Shown piece by piece: positions 22,794 through 35,650 of a stretch of DNA of 64,000 bases; positions within the stretch are counted from its first letter, which is position 1, and every line of letters begins with the position of its first letter. Below the pieces are notes generated by a model that saw only the letters and a list, made by a program, of their open reading frames with translations, was not told the DNA's origin and did not search any database. The translations under genes were made by a program, and so were the position numbers. The stretch is from Centrapalus pauciflorus (lineage: Eukaryota > Streptophyta > Magnoliopsida > Asterales > Asteraceae): contig JAANYP010002078.1 of assembly GCA_020465985.1 (NCBI GenBank), forward strand, positions 287,187-351,186, given 5' to 3'.

Positions 22794-23920
22794 TGTAACA
22801 CCCCGACCCCGAATGAGTCGGCAGTGTCCTAATTAACTAACTCATCTAACCAAAAGCAAACTAAATTGTTTATTAAACTGCCAAAGCTTAACCTAAAATT
22901 TCAATTGCTCTCAACTATCAAATTAAAACAAAACCAAACTTAATTAATGTTCACAATCTCTATTTATTAAAGAAAATAAAATAGCTAATATAAATCTAAG
23001 TCCTCAACTAGTGGTTCACTCTCTGCACACTTCCTATCATCAACCCTGAATACCTGCCGGAAGAAAAACACAACATGAGCCAAACGCCCAATACGAAGAT
23101 TGAATACAAGTGCAACGTATAGGAATTCAAAGACATAGGAATGTTTTGAAAATAAGTTTCTTTAAAAGGAAAGTTTTGAAATGGTTTTTCTTTAAAATAA
23201 ATATACACCTCTACACCAGATCAAACAAAGAATATAATAACTGAAGCAACAAATGGTTGAGTTATGTTTACCGAACGTCCTAACAAAAGTACAACAAACC
23301 ATCTCATACAAAAGACTACACTGAGTGGCCAACTCAGTGCATCTGGCCGGAAGGAGTGTATGACATTACACTACAGTTTCGCAAAAACACGTCATAGCCT
23401 AGGATGCATCCAGACGCACCTCTGAAATAATCAACTGTTCATTCTCCCAGCTAACATAATTTCAATCAATCATGAATCATAATCACAAACAAAAGGGAGA
23501 CGCCGTAACCGATTACACTGTTACGTAAGTGTCATGCCATTGGTGCTGCAATGGCATGTCTATGGTACCTCCACATGTAGTTCACTTGGTAATCCTAACT
23601 CGTGTCTACTGTCTAGGATAATAAAAGGCTCGAATAATCATTTCAATACAAAAGGACCACATTTCACAAAGCAATATCAACATTCACAATAAGCCATGAA
23701 AATAATCGGTTTCAAAATATGTTTTTCGCAAATGTTTTACGAGCACTTAAAATCGATATTTGCTTTCGATAATATCAGTAAGGAAACTGACACGAGATAT
23801 AAAAATTTGAATGTCAATTGTTAGCATGCAAGACACACATTGAACAACTTAAGAGTAAAGTTGAAAGAAGTACGGAGTCCAACGTACACAATCTCTATTT
23901 GTGTTGAACATCTTTTCGTA
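22794..23920 (-). mobile_element. LTR fragment or solo LTR, probably antisense
   Basis: It starts tgtaacaccccgacccc, the reverse complement of the usual ggggtgttaca LTR end, and is followed by about 1.1 kb of less AT-rich sequence with LTR-like organisation. No primer binding site, coding domain or opposite terminus could be fixed, so the right boundary is approximate. Confidence 0.5.
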
Positions 23921-25448
23921 GATGCATGTATTTACAATGGTAACCGTTAATTAAAAGTAATCTAATTATAATTGGTACATTGGTTCCTTTAGAGATATAC
24001 AGTTTTGGTTTTATTCTGTTCGTTTATAAGAATCAAAAAATTATTATTGTAATTACGATGTAAGACCAATCTAAAAATAATGAACGTTCTTATTAATATT
24101 TTACTCAAAAGACATGTTTTCTACATGTCCTTTTAGAAGAACATGATTCTAACACTTGTTTGAATTTGTCCTTAATTTCTTCTTTCCTACTTGAAAGGGT
24201 CGTAAGAAAAAAAAGATTTTGTCTTCATCGATCGAAATTTATTGTTGATTTGTAATTTTCATGGCCCTAATATCGGCTTATTTCTTAACCGTAAAGAAAT
24301 TAGTTAAATTTATTACTGATTATCTTCTTAACTATGTGATAACGTAGTAAAAAGTATGTTGTTTTAGATCGTATTTGAATTTTCAGGCAAATTCCTAGAT
24401 AAATTTGTTTGAAAAAAATTATGCCTATATTTGCATGCAAAGGAAATATATGAGTATAATTATTAATCTATATATTATAATCACGTGTTGCTTCCACGAT
24501 GCATGAAAATTTCATTTTCCCGCTTCTTTTTCCTAATAAACGACCTTAACTTAATTACATTAAAATTAGATTTTAATTTTTTTCTCATTAATATTAGATT
24601 AGATATTGTATCATATTAAATTAATGTTTACCTAAAATAAATATGTATCATTATTATCCTTAATGATCATATTTAAATTCAAATATAAAAATTTGGATTT
24701 AAATATAGAAGTGCAGTAAATAAAGTAAAATTTTATATAAAATTATTTTGCTAACAAAATTTTAAAATTTAATTTAGATAACAAAAGTTAAAAATTAGAT
24801 GATAAAACTTCAGTTGTGAATATGATAAATTTGATTATTGATTTTCTGAGAATTCATTTTTATATGTTATCATTTTCGAAATATGTATACGCATTCACGT
24901 ATTTTATTTCTTACATTAATATTTCATATTTGAATTTAATAAAATTTAAAAGAAACATTCTATTGCAAGAACATATAATCTGTTTTAAATGATATCATAT
25001 TATAATATCTTTTATGTAATATCAAGCAACTAAGTATTTTTTTTTATCTTTGATTTAACTAGCTTTCAATTTTTTTATTTTAATTATATATAAATTTTTT
25101 AATAATTTATTAAAATATAAAAAGTTTATGTATTTTTCTAAATCAACCCATTTAATGCATGGATCTCAAACCTAAATTATAATAAAGCAAAACAATTCAT
25201 GTCATATATCACTTCTACAATGTAAGAAAATTTTATTTTCCCACATCTTTTTCTAAATTTAACACCTTAACTTAATTGCATTAAATTTTGGTTTTATTTT
25301 TTTCATTAATTATTTAGTAATAAATTAGATTTTGTAACATATTAAATTAATGTTTACCTAAAATAAGTATCTATCATTATTATCCATGATAATCATAATT
25401 AGATCCAAATGTAGAAATTTGAATTAGTTGTAGAGATTATTTTTATTA
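23921..25448. other. AT-rich interval with a diverged 250-bp direct repeat
   Basis: 24464-24715 and 25183-25430 are diverged copies of one sequence (shared pieces include ttaatgtttacctaaaata and atcattattatcc). They may be Helitron ends or a segmental copy. No gene is seen. Confidence 0.6.
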
Positions 25449-25708
25449 TCTATATATAATAAATGAAAACATCAAATGTAATGTACACCTCTACGTTTAA
25501 AGATAATTACAACTTATTATTATAAAAAAATAAAAGAGAAATACAATTTATTATTTTTTAAAAAGATAAATACAATCTATTTTAACCTATAAATAATAAA
25601 AGATAAACACAATTATTATTTTTGTATATTTTTATTTTTCCTTATATACATTTTATATAAGTAAAATTAATTAAAAAATCCACGTAATACGTGAGTCGTA
25701 AAACTAGT
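25449..25708 (+). mobile_element. Short non-autonomous Helitron
   Basis: It begins A|TCTATATATAATAAATG and ends with a small hairpin (cacgtaatacgtg) about 10 bp before the terminal CTAGT. This is the Helitron pattern: no inverted terminal repeats and no target duplication. Confidence 0.68.
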
Positions 25709-25802
25709 GTTATTCTATACAAAAACAAACTAGACTAAAAGAAGAACGACTAAAAATAAAACCAATATAACGCCGAACACAAACTCGTTAATCACATGAT
25801 AT

Positions 25803-26530
25803 TGCACGGGCTAAAGGGGAAGGGTAGCCAGTGCAACGGGTCCCTTCCTCATCAATCTTATTACGTAGTGTAATTTTTTCTAAATTCTACATGTGTAATC
25901 GAAAAAAATTTAAGTGTGCAACTTGATTTAAAATAATTTATACCTTTAATGAAACAAACAAAAATAAAATTTGAATGCCTAAATAACTAAATAAGTAAGA
26001 AATTAAATGAACAAATAAAACCCAATAATAGTAGTCCGATTTAAATGAATACTCAATAATATTTTTAGCTCAAATTAAACCCAAAACTCAATTATATTTT
26101 TAGCACAAATTAAAATCCAACATCTCCTAGTAATTTGACCGTTTGTCAAAAAAAATTTAAAACCAATAGAAAGACTTGAATGTAGTCTTTAGTTAATTAA
26201 TATACTCTTTAATTGAATTATTGAAATTTGAGGCTTGAAAGCTTGTATTTAGTTAGTTAGTTTACTCTATAACTTTTAATTGTTAGTTGTAGGTTTTATA
26301 ATGTTAATCGATGGATTAAACAATTTTAATAAAATTATCAAAAAGTGGTAGTAACGTAAGTCAATCTTTAAGAGTTAGATCAAATATTTTAACGAATCCA
26401 ATAACATCACAGAACCCATCACAGAACCACATATACAATCACAACCTTCAAATCCTTTAATTTCTTCAACCCCAATTACTATTAAGCATTGATATGAACG
26501 ATCTTCCTTCAGTGGTTGGGTCCGCCACTC
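25803..26530. mobile_element. hAT-like non-autonomous element, diverged
   Basis: The right end reads ggttgggtccgccact, of the GGCGGA hAT type. The left part (gggaagggtagc...gcaacgggt) matches the element at 37681 (ggggaggggtagcacatgc). No target duplication was recognised; the left boundary is approximate. Confidence 0.5.
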
Positions 26531-28542
26531 GTATATATGAATCGAAATTACATTGATTTGAACTTATTTTCTATTTGTTAATTATGTAAGAATATTCACA
26601 ATAACTAAAACTAAATTCAACCTGACCAAGCATATAGTAGACTAATTGTTCCAGGTTAGTTTGATTGAGTTTGATTCAAACACGACGAAATTGATGTCTT
26701 AATAGAGTCCAAATTTCGGCATGATTCTAATCTTATTAATGTAGTTTATCTTAACAGAGTACTAAAATCGACTTGACCAAGCATATACTAGACTGGCTCA
26801 GCCGAAATGACTGGTTTGACATCACAAACCGCCGGCTGACTGATGAATTTGGTTTGAAATTTTTTTCAAACCGATTGACCGAATAATGCTCTTTCAACTC
26901 TGTCAAATAACTTTGATTTAACCAGTTTCAATCTACATGTGTTCACCGAGTTTTAACGATTTAGTTACAACTCCTATTTAATCCAATAATACATTAATAC
27001 ATGCATGAAGTCAAATCAATATCATAAAACCAAATTTGGTTTTTTCCTACGATATATGTTGTAAACTTGTTGTCATTTTCGTTCATTAAATCATGGATGA
27101 TTCAATAATCAAAAAAATACATTGAACACATATTACTATTAATGATATTTTCTTTGTCTTGTTCCGAATTTCTCAATATTGTGATTTTGCGATGTAAATC
27201 CCTTTTACCATTTCTAATCTATATACCCATCACATACTTGTATTAACTAATTTCTATATCTATATACTTAATAATTTAGGACAATTAAATCTCATATTTC
27301 ATCAAAAAAACCTAAATACAAAATATATATTTTTTAAAATAATAAAAAATAAATGTGATAAATTATTTTAGAATTTTAAAATAAAATTAAAATAAACAAC
27401 TAAAATAAAATATTATCAATCCAATATTAATCGATTCAAATCAAATTTATCTTATCTACATATCTACTTAAAAACTAATTTAATTAATTAAAATTTAAAA
27501 ATTTTATCTATTATAAAAATAAATATCTACATATAAAATTTTTAGAATTATGATAATTAATTAGCATGCAGCCATGCACTGGATCTACTCATAAAAACTA
27601 ACTTGGAAAACAAATCAAAATCGTTCCAATAATCAAACTGATAAATAATTAAAATATAATAGTGTTTTTTTTAAATAAATCTTAACCTGAAATATCGTAA
27701 TTTCATTTTTTTTAAATGAACAACAGATTACCCGATAACAAATTTAATAGTTTCAATAAAGAAGTATAACATAAAAACTAAAATGATAAAAAATAATATT
27801 GAGAAGCCAAATTAATACAACTGTGAAAATATGATAGATTTTTCAATATTAACTTATATTTAAATTAGATTTTTTAACGTACTATTAATTGGTCTTATTC
27901 TAATTAACAAGTACTAATGTTTTTGTTAGATTAATTATAATATTTGAATTTTAATCGTCTAATTGTTGATTTTCTTTTTTAAATGATAAGTATTATTAGA
28001 ATTTTTGCTAGAATATAATCCATACAGCATCTTTTTCTATATCAGTCGTGGTCGCAGTGTTAAAACTAGTTTAAATAGTTGACAATTCTTGATTATTTAA
28101 TAAATTGTTACATTTAATAAACCCAAAAAAAAGTTCTTATAATTAAGTGTATTATGTGAAACTAGAGAAAATGTCTCTTAAATTACATAAACATATTGTC
28201 AAAGGAATAGAAAAAAACGTGACAACAAAATTTATTATTAGATTACTTCAACATTTATCTGAGCCGTTTCAAATGAAGTTCAACAAACTTCGTTACAAAT
28301 TAGGGATACGGTTAAAGATAAGGTTAGTGATTAAAATGTGCAAATTTTGATTATAACTTATCCACATTTTTAAAAAAATTTAATTTAAAAAACTTAACTT
28401 CTTCTTCTTCTTTTTTTTTTTTCACATCATAATTTTATGTTTAGAATTTGGTTAAAAATTATTTCATAACAACATATACTAATGGATGATTTTATAAGTT
28501 TTTTGCTTAAATCTAAAATTCTACTAATTGGATAATAATATA
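26531..28542. other. AT-rich interval without a recognised gene
   Basis: A 67-codon frame at 28147-28350 has no motif I recognise. Short repeats such as tgaccaagcatata (26620 and 26775) occur. I see no supported feature. Confidence 0.4.
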
Positions 28543-28547
28543 TACAT

Positions 28548-28636
<89 letters not shown>
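28543..28636. repeat. (TA)n microsatellite
   Basis: About 80-90 bp of TA with a slightly imperfect left edge. Unlike several others in this window, it has no recognisable MITE end next to it. The sequence from here to 29300 holds no supported gene. Confidence 0.9.
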
Positions 28637-28637
<1 letters not shown>

Positions 28638-29300
28638 CTTTATTTATCCTTTTCATTTATTTATTTTAAAATATGTTAAAGGTATTGATATTCTAAATTA
28701 CAGAAAAAAATATCATGTCAAAGTTTTACAAAACCTTAATTCATTTATTTTTCAATTTTATATATTTTATATTATTAAGTTTTATAACTAGTAAAATATA
28801 ATAAAATTTATTTCTAATAAAAAAATGTCTTAAAATTATGAATTGATTCATGTATAAATTTAATAATATACTTTTGAATGTAATAAAAATATAGAATAAC
28901 CACTTAAGACATATTATAAAAAACTGACTGCATATAAAAACTAAAATAGAAACAAAATATATTTTGTATTCAAATTTAAGACGCGTTTGAAGCTTAGACA
29001 TTATGAATTTTACTGAAACTAAAAATGTATGACAAAAGAGTTGCAGTTACGGATGTGAAAAACCAAGATTTGATCAATGAACCGACGAATATTATCGAAA
29101 ACATATCATATTGAACCAAAACTAGTGTCATTTGTTTCGATTCTTGGTTTGTCATGTTTACTTTTGTTCGGTTGGGTCATTTCCGATAATAAAATTGAAA
29201 AAAATTGAAACTAATACCAATCAATTCTTCTTTTGTTTATGATATATTTGAGCTGATTACAATGAATCAATTTTTTGTTAATAAAATGTTATTTATTTTA

Positions 29301-29680
29301 GGGTTAAAACCGTATAAATGTATGTTACTTTATAAAAATTATCGAAATGACTAATCTAGTTTTTTCTTTACTTGAATGGTACTTGTACTCAAAGATTACC
29401 TGTCGATATGGTACATCTATCCGGTTACCGGGTTGATGTGGATATGGTATATAATAGAAGAATAAATTATTTAAAAAATCCACATAAGATTATGCATTCT
29501 CATCGTACTTTGAAATAATAAAAAGATAAATTTTTTCCAATAGAACCGGTAACCGGTCCCAAAATGTATCATCTCAACAAGGAATTCTCAGTATAAGTAT
29601 CATCCAGGTAAAAGAAAAAGACTAGATTAGTCATTTAAGTAATTTCAGTAAAATATCATATATTTGTACGACTTTAACCC
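29301..29680. mobile_element. Mutator-type MITE, 380 bp, with perfect 9-bp duplication
   Basis: The ends are gggttaaaaccgtataaatg and its inverted partner ending gactttaaccc. Perfect flanking repeats tttatttta lie at 29292-29300 and 29681-29689. The arms are complementary well into the interior (ccggttacc / ggtaaccgg). Confidence 0.9.
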
Positions 29681-29754
29681 TTTATTTTAAAATTATTATA
29701 ATTTATCAGTTGATGTTTCATAAAATATAGGTGTATATTTTATAGAAACTACAA

Positions 29755-29783
29755 CCCGAGCAATATACGGGTATTACACTAGT
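29755..29783 (+). mobile_element. Helitron 3' end
   Basis: The hairpin cccgagcaatatacggg is followed, after 7 bp, by CTAGT and then T. This is a typical Helitron terminus. The 5' end was not found, so the length is unknown. Confidence 0.6.
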
Positions 29784-29849
29784 TGTGATAAATGATATAA
29801 TATGTAATTTTATTTTATATTTTAATAATTACTTTTTTAATTATTATAA

Positions 29850-30190
29850 TGCTAAGAGAGAGGGGAGTGGACACAATACAATTTTGGGGAGGCCTACATG
29901 GCTTCGGCCCCGCTCGGGGAACACCCGCCCGACCCCAATTTTCACACCAATCGATGTGTTTACTTCGCTCCTCAGAGCGACGGGAGTACTGGAGCCGCCA
30001 ACCCGCGGCCTTGCCACCTCGGATTATCCCGGCGGCTACACCACCCCGGTCAAGCGGCCCCGCCCTGGAAGGAGCCCCGCGCGGCTTCCCCTCCCCGCTC
30101 CACCCCGCTGCCAGCTTCCTTCTTCCTTCTTCTTCCCCCTTCTTTTCTTTTTTTTTTTTTGCAGAAACAGGGAACACACCACATGTGTGT
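29850..30190. other. GC-rich island of unknown origin
   Basis: About 340 bp of strongly GC-rich sequence in AT-rich surroundings, ending in a long pyrimidine run and tttgcag, which looks like a 3' splice site. Frames are open on both strands (for example 29815-30177 minus and 29785-30303 plus), but the plus-strand ones run into (TA)n and encode IY repeats. I do not recognise a protein or RNA. It could be a captured gene piece or an element terminus. Confidence 0.5.
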
Positions 30191-30212
30191 GTCTCTGTGT
30201 GTTGTCTATATC

Positions 30213-30218
<6 letters not shown>

Positions 30219-30302
<84 letters not shown>
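30219..30302. repeat. (TA)n microsatellite
   Basis: About 84 bp of TA just after the GC-rich island and its CT-rich tail. Confidence 0.9.
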
Positions 30303-30307
<5 letters not shown>

Positions 30308-30879
30308 ACTTTTCTAATTTTATTTTTTGTTTCTTATTATAGTTTCATAAATGTTTGTATTTTTTTATTTTAGTTTCGTAATTGTTCGTTCGTTCGTACA
30401 GTTTCGTAATTGTTGCATAAATACCAAATTTAGACAGTTAGTTTGTATTTTTTTAATGTTCATTTGTCATTTTAACTTTTATTTATTGTTATGTAATTTT
30501 TTATTTTAATTGGGTAATTTTTAATGTTTAGTTTATATAATAGTTTTTAAATATTTATGAAATTAATTATTTTAGTTCTAATATTTGTTTTTTTTAGTTA
30601 AAATGAATTTATTTTAAAAAAATTAAGAAAGATGGAAAGTTTAAGAAAGATGAGTATTTCCTAGTTAGAAAGGTGGGGAAAGGTGGAGAGAGAAAAGTTG
30701 ATGTGGCGCTGACGTGTACAGAAAGATGGTTTTCGGGAAGACGGGTACTCCCTTCACTCTCACAGAAGTACTTACTACATCTCAACTCTAAAATTTCTAT
30801 TTTAAATCTATCAAATTCCTTCCTCTTTTATTTTTGTCGTTGTTTCTCTCTACTTCCATATGAATACATTTGATTTTTT

Positions 30880-31546
30880 TCGGACGATGACGATTGTTAG
30901 AACAAGATTTTTTACATCTTCAAACGAACGTGGAAGTCCAAGCAATTAATTTCATTGCAAAGTTATATAAATCGGAACTGTGATGCTACACATGAGCGAC
31001 TGATCCACGATTGAAAGTTCGTACGAATTTTGCAACGATATTATTCACTTGTATAGTAGAAAATATATGTGTTGAGTGACTATCAGTGATGTACAAAATA
31101 TATGAATCAAAATATGAAATTTCCAGGTAAGTTTTGTATTGATTGTACACATTGAGATTGGAAGAATTGTCAACGATATGACGAGGTCAATATATGAGAA
31201 GTAACCACCAGCACCCGACAATAATGCTCAAAGTTGTTGCTTCACAAGATTCGTGGATTTGTCATGACTTTTTAGAGTCGCTGGTTCAAACAAAGACATC
31301 AATGTCATCAGACAATTACCATTGTTTGATGACGTCATCAATAAAATAGCACTAGTGGTTCAATTTCAAGCTAAGGGAATGACATGCATGCTTGGGTATT
31401 ACCTTGGAGATGAGATATATCCCGTTTGGGCTTTAATTGTATAATCATATATCTTTCTATCCAAAGAAAAATGAATAAAGTTCATGTTTGCACACAATAA
31501 GCTGCAAGGAAGGATGTCAAACGAGTATTTGTTGCATTCTATATAT
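30880..31546 (+). pseudogene. PIF/Harbinger transposase relic (HARBI1-like)
   Basis: Three frames together read as a plant Harbinger nuclease. An N-terminal piece near 30978-31065 (HERLIHD) contains stops. The core at 31180-31279 reads PTIMLKVVASQDSWI. A second frame at 31280-31441 reads AGSNKDIN...PLFDD...YYLGDEIYP. A third frame at 31498-31546 corresponds to Q-AARKDV in the family. At least two frameshifts and several stops kill it. A MULE-MITE (31547-31952) is inserted at its 3' part. The family motifs are from established knowledge of DDE_Tnp_4 proteins. No terminal repeats of the Harbinger element were fixed. Confidence 0.8.
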
Positions 31547-31952
31547 GGTTAATTGCGTCAATAGGTAACTTATAGTCACTTCATTTTTTTCAATTTGATG
31601 TAACATGATTTTCAAATCAAGTCAATCATATCGGATTGAAAGGTAAAAATTACTAATTTGACAGTTTCATTGTTCAGTCAATATTTTTACAAAAATGACA
31701 GTCTAGTTGTTATATGATGTGTACTATTTTGTGCAATTTAAAATGACATTTTGATAACACCTTGCTATTTTGAGCAAATCTGAAAATAGTTAATCAATAT
31801 TAGAAATTAAAAATACTGATAATAAAGAAACTGTCATGTCAGTAATTTTACCTTTCAATCCTATAGATTTACATTGATTGACTTGATTTGGAAAGTATGT
31901 TAAGTTAAATAGAAACATTGACAATAGATTATATTTTGACGTAATTAACCCC
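31547..31952. mobile_element. Mutator-type MITE, 406 bp
   Basis: The ends are ggttaattgcgtcaa and ttgacgtaattaacccc. The flanks tctatatat (31538-31546) and tctatataa (31953-31961) match at 8 of 9 positions. The arms pair over most of their length. It sits in the Harbinger relic. Confidence 0.85.
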
Positions 31953-32583
31953 TCTATATAATATGATTCTCGAAAACGAGAGACTAGCCGTTTGTACATT
32001 TAACGAGAATGAACATCCAGTGCCATAAAAATTGATACAAATAAATCTATAAATTGTTCAAAAAGTTTATAATAATCAAACTCACGACAACCTTCAAGCA
32101 TATTTTGTGAAACATATTGCATTATTGCTCATGCCTATTTACCGTAAATTGACGACTAGTTTTTTTTTACGTATTGTGTTTTTTTAATTTATGGTTCTAT
32201 ATATTATTTTTATGTCTTATATTTTTAATTAAGCATTGTAATGTTTTACTTTTAGTGAAAATTTATGTTTGATTTATTTTAAAAAAATTGAAAATGAAAA
32301 TGATTTTGGGATGGAATGAGACGTGACAAAGAATGCATTTCTTTGTGTTTGAAGTTGATTTGTGATAAGATGAGACGAAAGAGAAAAACTGATATAATAT
32401 TTGGCATGACTGGGAGAAGAAGAGTAGAGGATCACTTCTCAGTCCCCCATCCTAAGTGATAATTCAAAACTAAATATTTAATATATAAATATCAGATAAT
32501 TACACACAAATTACGTTTAACCAACCATAAGATATCAATTACTATTATTGAATAATTAATTACACAATGCTTCTCTAGGCAAC

Positions 32584-33189
32584 TAGGGGTGTGCAAAATA
32601 ACCGAACCCGAATAACCCACCCGAAACGAACCTTATTCGGGTTTAATGGGTCGGGTTATTCGGTTTTCGGGTTTGTTAATCGGGTTAAATGGTAACCGAA
32701 TAATGTTTTCGGTTCGGGTATCGGTTGAGAAGTGGAAATTTCGGGTTACCCAAATAACCCGAATAACCCATATATCAATAATTAAAAAATTAATAATAAT
32801 AATATATCATCTCATCTTGCGCGTACTTTAGTAAAGATGTAAGTTTTTATTTTTTACAAACCAAAAACGTCTCTTTTCGACTCTTCCACGGTTCCCCATA
32901 TATAGAATATAAATATTTAAATACTTAATTTTAAACTTTTTAACCCGCTTAACCCGTTCTACCCATTTTAACCAACCAATTTAACTCATTTAAATCATTT
33001 TATAGAGGATTCGATTTTTTATACTAAAACCGATTAACACATTTAACCCAAACCGAATAACCCGATACTCATTTAACCCAAAACCGATTAACTCGTTCTC
33101 TTATTTGGTTCGGATTCAGGTAGTTAACATATACCGTCATACCCGAATAACCCGAACCGAATAACCCGAAACCGATTTAACACGCCCAA
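32584..33189. mobile_element. hAT-type MITE, diverged
   Basis: It begins taggggtgtgcaaaataacc, and both ends are rich in motifs related to ccgaataaccc in both orientations, as in the hAT MITE at 9229. The right end (ttaacacgccca) is a mutated mirror of the start. No 8-bp duplication was found. Confidence 0.7.
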
Positions 33190-33418
33190 CCCATAAATAA
33201 GAGTCATAATTCCACAATTAAGAGTCATAAGTCCATTAAATGACTAGACGGTAGAGTCATTAAACTTTTATTTTTATATATTTATTTCCAAGGTCTATTC
33301 GGGTTCTTTAACTCCTTAAGGTTACATTCATTTTTTTAAAAAAAAAAACATCTTTGTATCATGTAATATTGCAACAAAAATTACAATATACGTTATTACA
33401 TATGACATAATCAACTAA

Positions 33419-33808
33419 GAGGGTGTTTGGTTTTGCATTATGAACGAGATTATTATCGTATTAAGTTACAATAACGCAAATAATTGGTTTAAAGTGTTTG
33501 GATTGCAATAAGTGATTATTTGCGTTTACAATAAGTGATTATTTGCGTTTAGAGCTAATTATACCACATTTTTTCATAAGTTAGAAAACGTAGTTTATTT
33601 GCTTAATAAATGATTATTTGGTCATTTTACAAGTTAAAATGTAAATCCAAACACTTTAAAAACTGATTATGTGATAATTATGATAGCAAACATCAGAAGT
33701 TAAATCAAACATTATATCTCTGACAACACTATTTGTTACAATTATTATCTGATTATTAGTTTTCAAAACGGTACAACATTTTTTTCAAACGCAAATCCAA
33801 ACACACTC
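33419..33808. mobile_element. Tourist-like MITE, 390 bp, with TAA duplication
   Basis: The ends are gagggtgtttggttttgc and gcaaatccaaacacactc, with TAA on both sides (33416-33418 and 33809-33811). This is the Harbinger-type target site. Confidence 0.88.
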
Positions 33809-34015
33809 TAAGCATTTGGATGTTTGGATTTTAAGGGTCATTATTAGCTTTTCGAGCATGCAAAAAGATAAAATGAGATTGACAACCAAAATCATTTTTC
33901 TGTTATAATTTTATCGTTTTAAGTCTATAACAAAGTCTTATTTAAGCTTGAATATGAAGGTTTTCTGTACAAACTTTATAAAACGCATTTTTGAAGACAA
34001 ATTTTCTTCTGATCT

Positions 34016-35105
34016 TCACAAGTTTTCGTTAACCAACTTTTGCAATCTCTCTCGTATGCTAGTTGTATCGACACCGACCCTTGGAATTTTTGCCTACAAA
34101 AAACCGAAGATCATTAGTTTTACGTCCACAGATCATTAGTTTTAACGTATCTCGGTCGATGATTCTTTATGTAATGATATGTATATGAGGTGGGTTCAAT
34201 GGAGAACCTTCATGCATCGAAGAACATTGAAGAACTTTCATGCACCACCACAAATGCATCAAAATCTCGCATTATGCATCATTATTTCCAGGTGATGCAT
34301 TAAATTCCCGCATGATGGATTACGATTTTCTTGCGATGAATTGTGGTTCTCCAATATTTTTCGATACATATAGGTTCTCCATTGAACCCACCCCTGGTTG
34401 TGATTATTATTTACCTGAGCATGGAGAGTATAGTAGACTTTATCAACAATGGTCGTGTAACCGACATTAACAACCTCGGCTCCTCCTTCCTCTATGATAC
34501 ATACAACTTCATATAACGTGAAATTTCTATACAATCTTCTGATCAAAAGAACTCGTAAACTCGCATCCATTTCCTTTACCTCAACTATCGGAAAATTTGC
34601 TTCTTCACCACCTATTACCATTTTATGATCTCGACAATTATTGCTACTCGCGTTGAGAAATCTCATCATTTCTTCCTTTTTCTCTTTCAATTTCGATATT
34701 CTTTTTGTTAATAAATCGACGTAAATAACTGACTGCTCAAACACGTCAACCTGCTGATCATAAAACCTAGTATTAATTAATAATTAAAAGAATGTGATAA
34801 TCAAACGAACAAATTTGAAAGTATAGTAGTAACTAAATATGTTTCTTGCTACAAGTTATTATGTAATTACGAAAAAAAGTTTTAAATTATTTTAATTTAT
34901 GTAAATTACTAAGATAAATTAGATTATCGATCGATGAACGATGCATTATTCAATTAGAAGAAAGTACCTTATAAGATTGTTGGAATAAAGGAGGGACGAG
35001 AGAACTTAGTTTGCAACACATCTCTTTCATGTGAGTCCTTCGTTTTTTCTCGATTATTTTCCGAGCTAACTTTGGAGAACTACCGTTACCGACTTTCTTC
35101 ATCAT
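34016..35105 (-). CDS. bHLH transcription factor (bHLH162-like), three exons
   Basis: Minus-strand exons 35105-34968, 34750-34415 and 34093-34016 give 183 codons plus stop; all splice sites are GT-AG and both junctions are phase 0. Exon 1 carries the basic region and helix 1 (KLARKIIEKKRRTHMK, then LSSLVP). Exon 2 has helix 2 (FEQSVIYVDLLTKRISKLKE) followed by an ACT-like C-terminal region (VVCIIEEGGAEVVNVGY). Exon 3 adds RERLQKLVNENL. The basic region keeps the glutamate and arginines needed for E-box contact but lacks the usual histidine, as in the bHLH162/bHLH118-type group, so DNA preference is uncertain. The ATG at 35105 follows an in-frame stop. A MITE sits in intron 2. It acts in the nucleus; targets cannot be told from sequence. 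Confidence 0.85.
34187..34395. mobile_element. MITE of the gatgcat family in intron 2 of the bHLH gene
   Basis: The ends are aggtgggttcaatggagaac and gttctccattgaacccaccc, an inverted repeat of about 22 bp. The interior has degenerate gatgcat units and the caccaccacaaatgcatcaa block shared with the copies at 111-188 and 56720-56964. Both splice sites of the intron remain intact. Confidence 0.85.
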
Positions 35106-35204
35106 CCGAATCTTCTTTCGTGATTGTCGATTATGACGTGGATCGATTCAAATCCGAGGTATTAAGAGACTTTAATTACAAGAATAATGATCTTTAGATA
35201 GATG

Positions 35205-35218
35205 CATATATATAGAGA
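35205..35218 (-). promoter_or_regulatory. Probable TATA box of the bHLH gene
   Basis: tctctatatatatgc on the minus strand lies about 105 bp upstream of the ATG at 35105, a normal plant spacing for a TATA box with a short leader. Confidence 0.5.
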
Positions 35219-35425
35219 TAATATAGTACGGCTGGAAGGTATAACTCAACGATGATGCATGTGGGGTTGTAAACTTTTTGAAATATATTAATTACAAAAA
35301 TAGGGTCGGATCAATGGGTACCATGTTACACTGGGAATCAGAGTTCACCCATGTTTGGTTATAACTAAAAAAATAGTAATATAGTCAATTAGACTCTTCT
35401 TAATTAATAAATGACAACTATTGAA

Positions 35426-35650
35426 TTAATAAATGAGAAAATTATACAAAAAACCAATGCACTTTTGATATTTTTCGATTAAGTTTCTGTACCAAAAACG
35501 TTTCCATAAAAGTTTTTCAGAATTTTATTACGAATTGCGGTTGTTTTATGAGATTTTTTTAAAGATTTTTCAGATGTTTTTCATAAAACTTCTATAAGTT
35601 ACAAGACTTTTATGAAAACATTTTATGTGCAGTGATTTTTACGAAAATCA
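35426..35650. mobile_element. Fragment of a Mutator-type MITE
   Basis: The left part (gaaaattatacaaaaaacca, then gttttgat-like and tttcgatt pieces) matches the complete copy at 58244-58542. The right end is lost. Confidence 0.65.

Noticed and set aside
29785..30373. Overlapping frames of 172, 174 and 139 codons as a candidate gene
   Set aside because: Three frames are open at once, they run into (TA)n, and none shows known domains; kept only as a GC-rich island.
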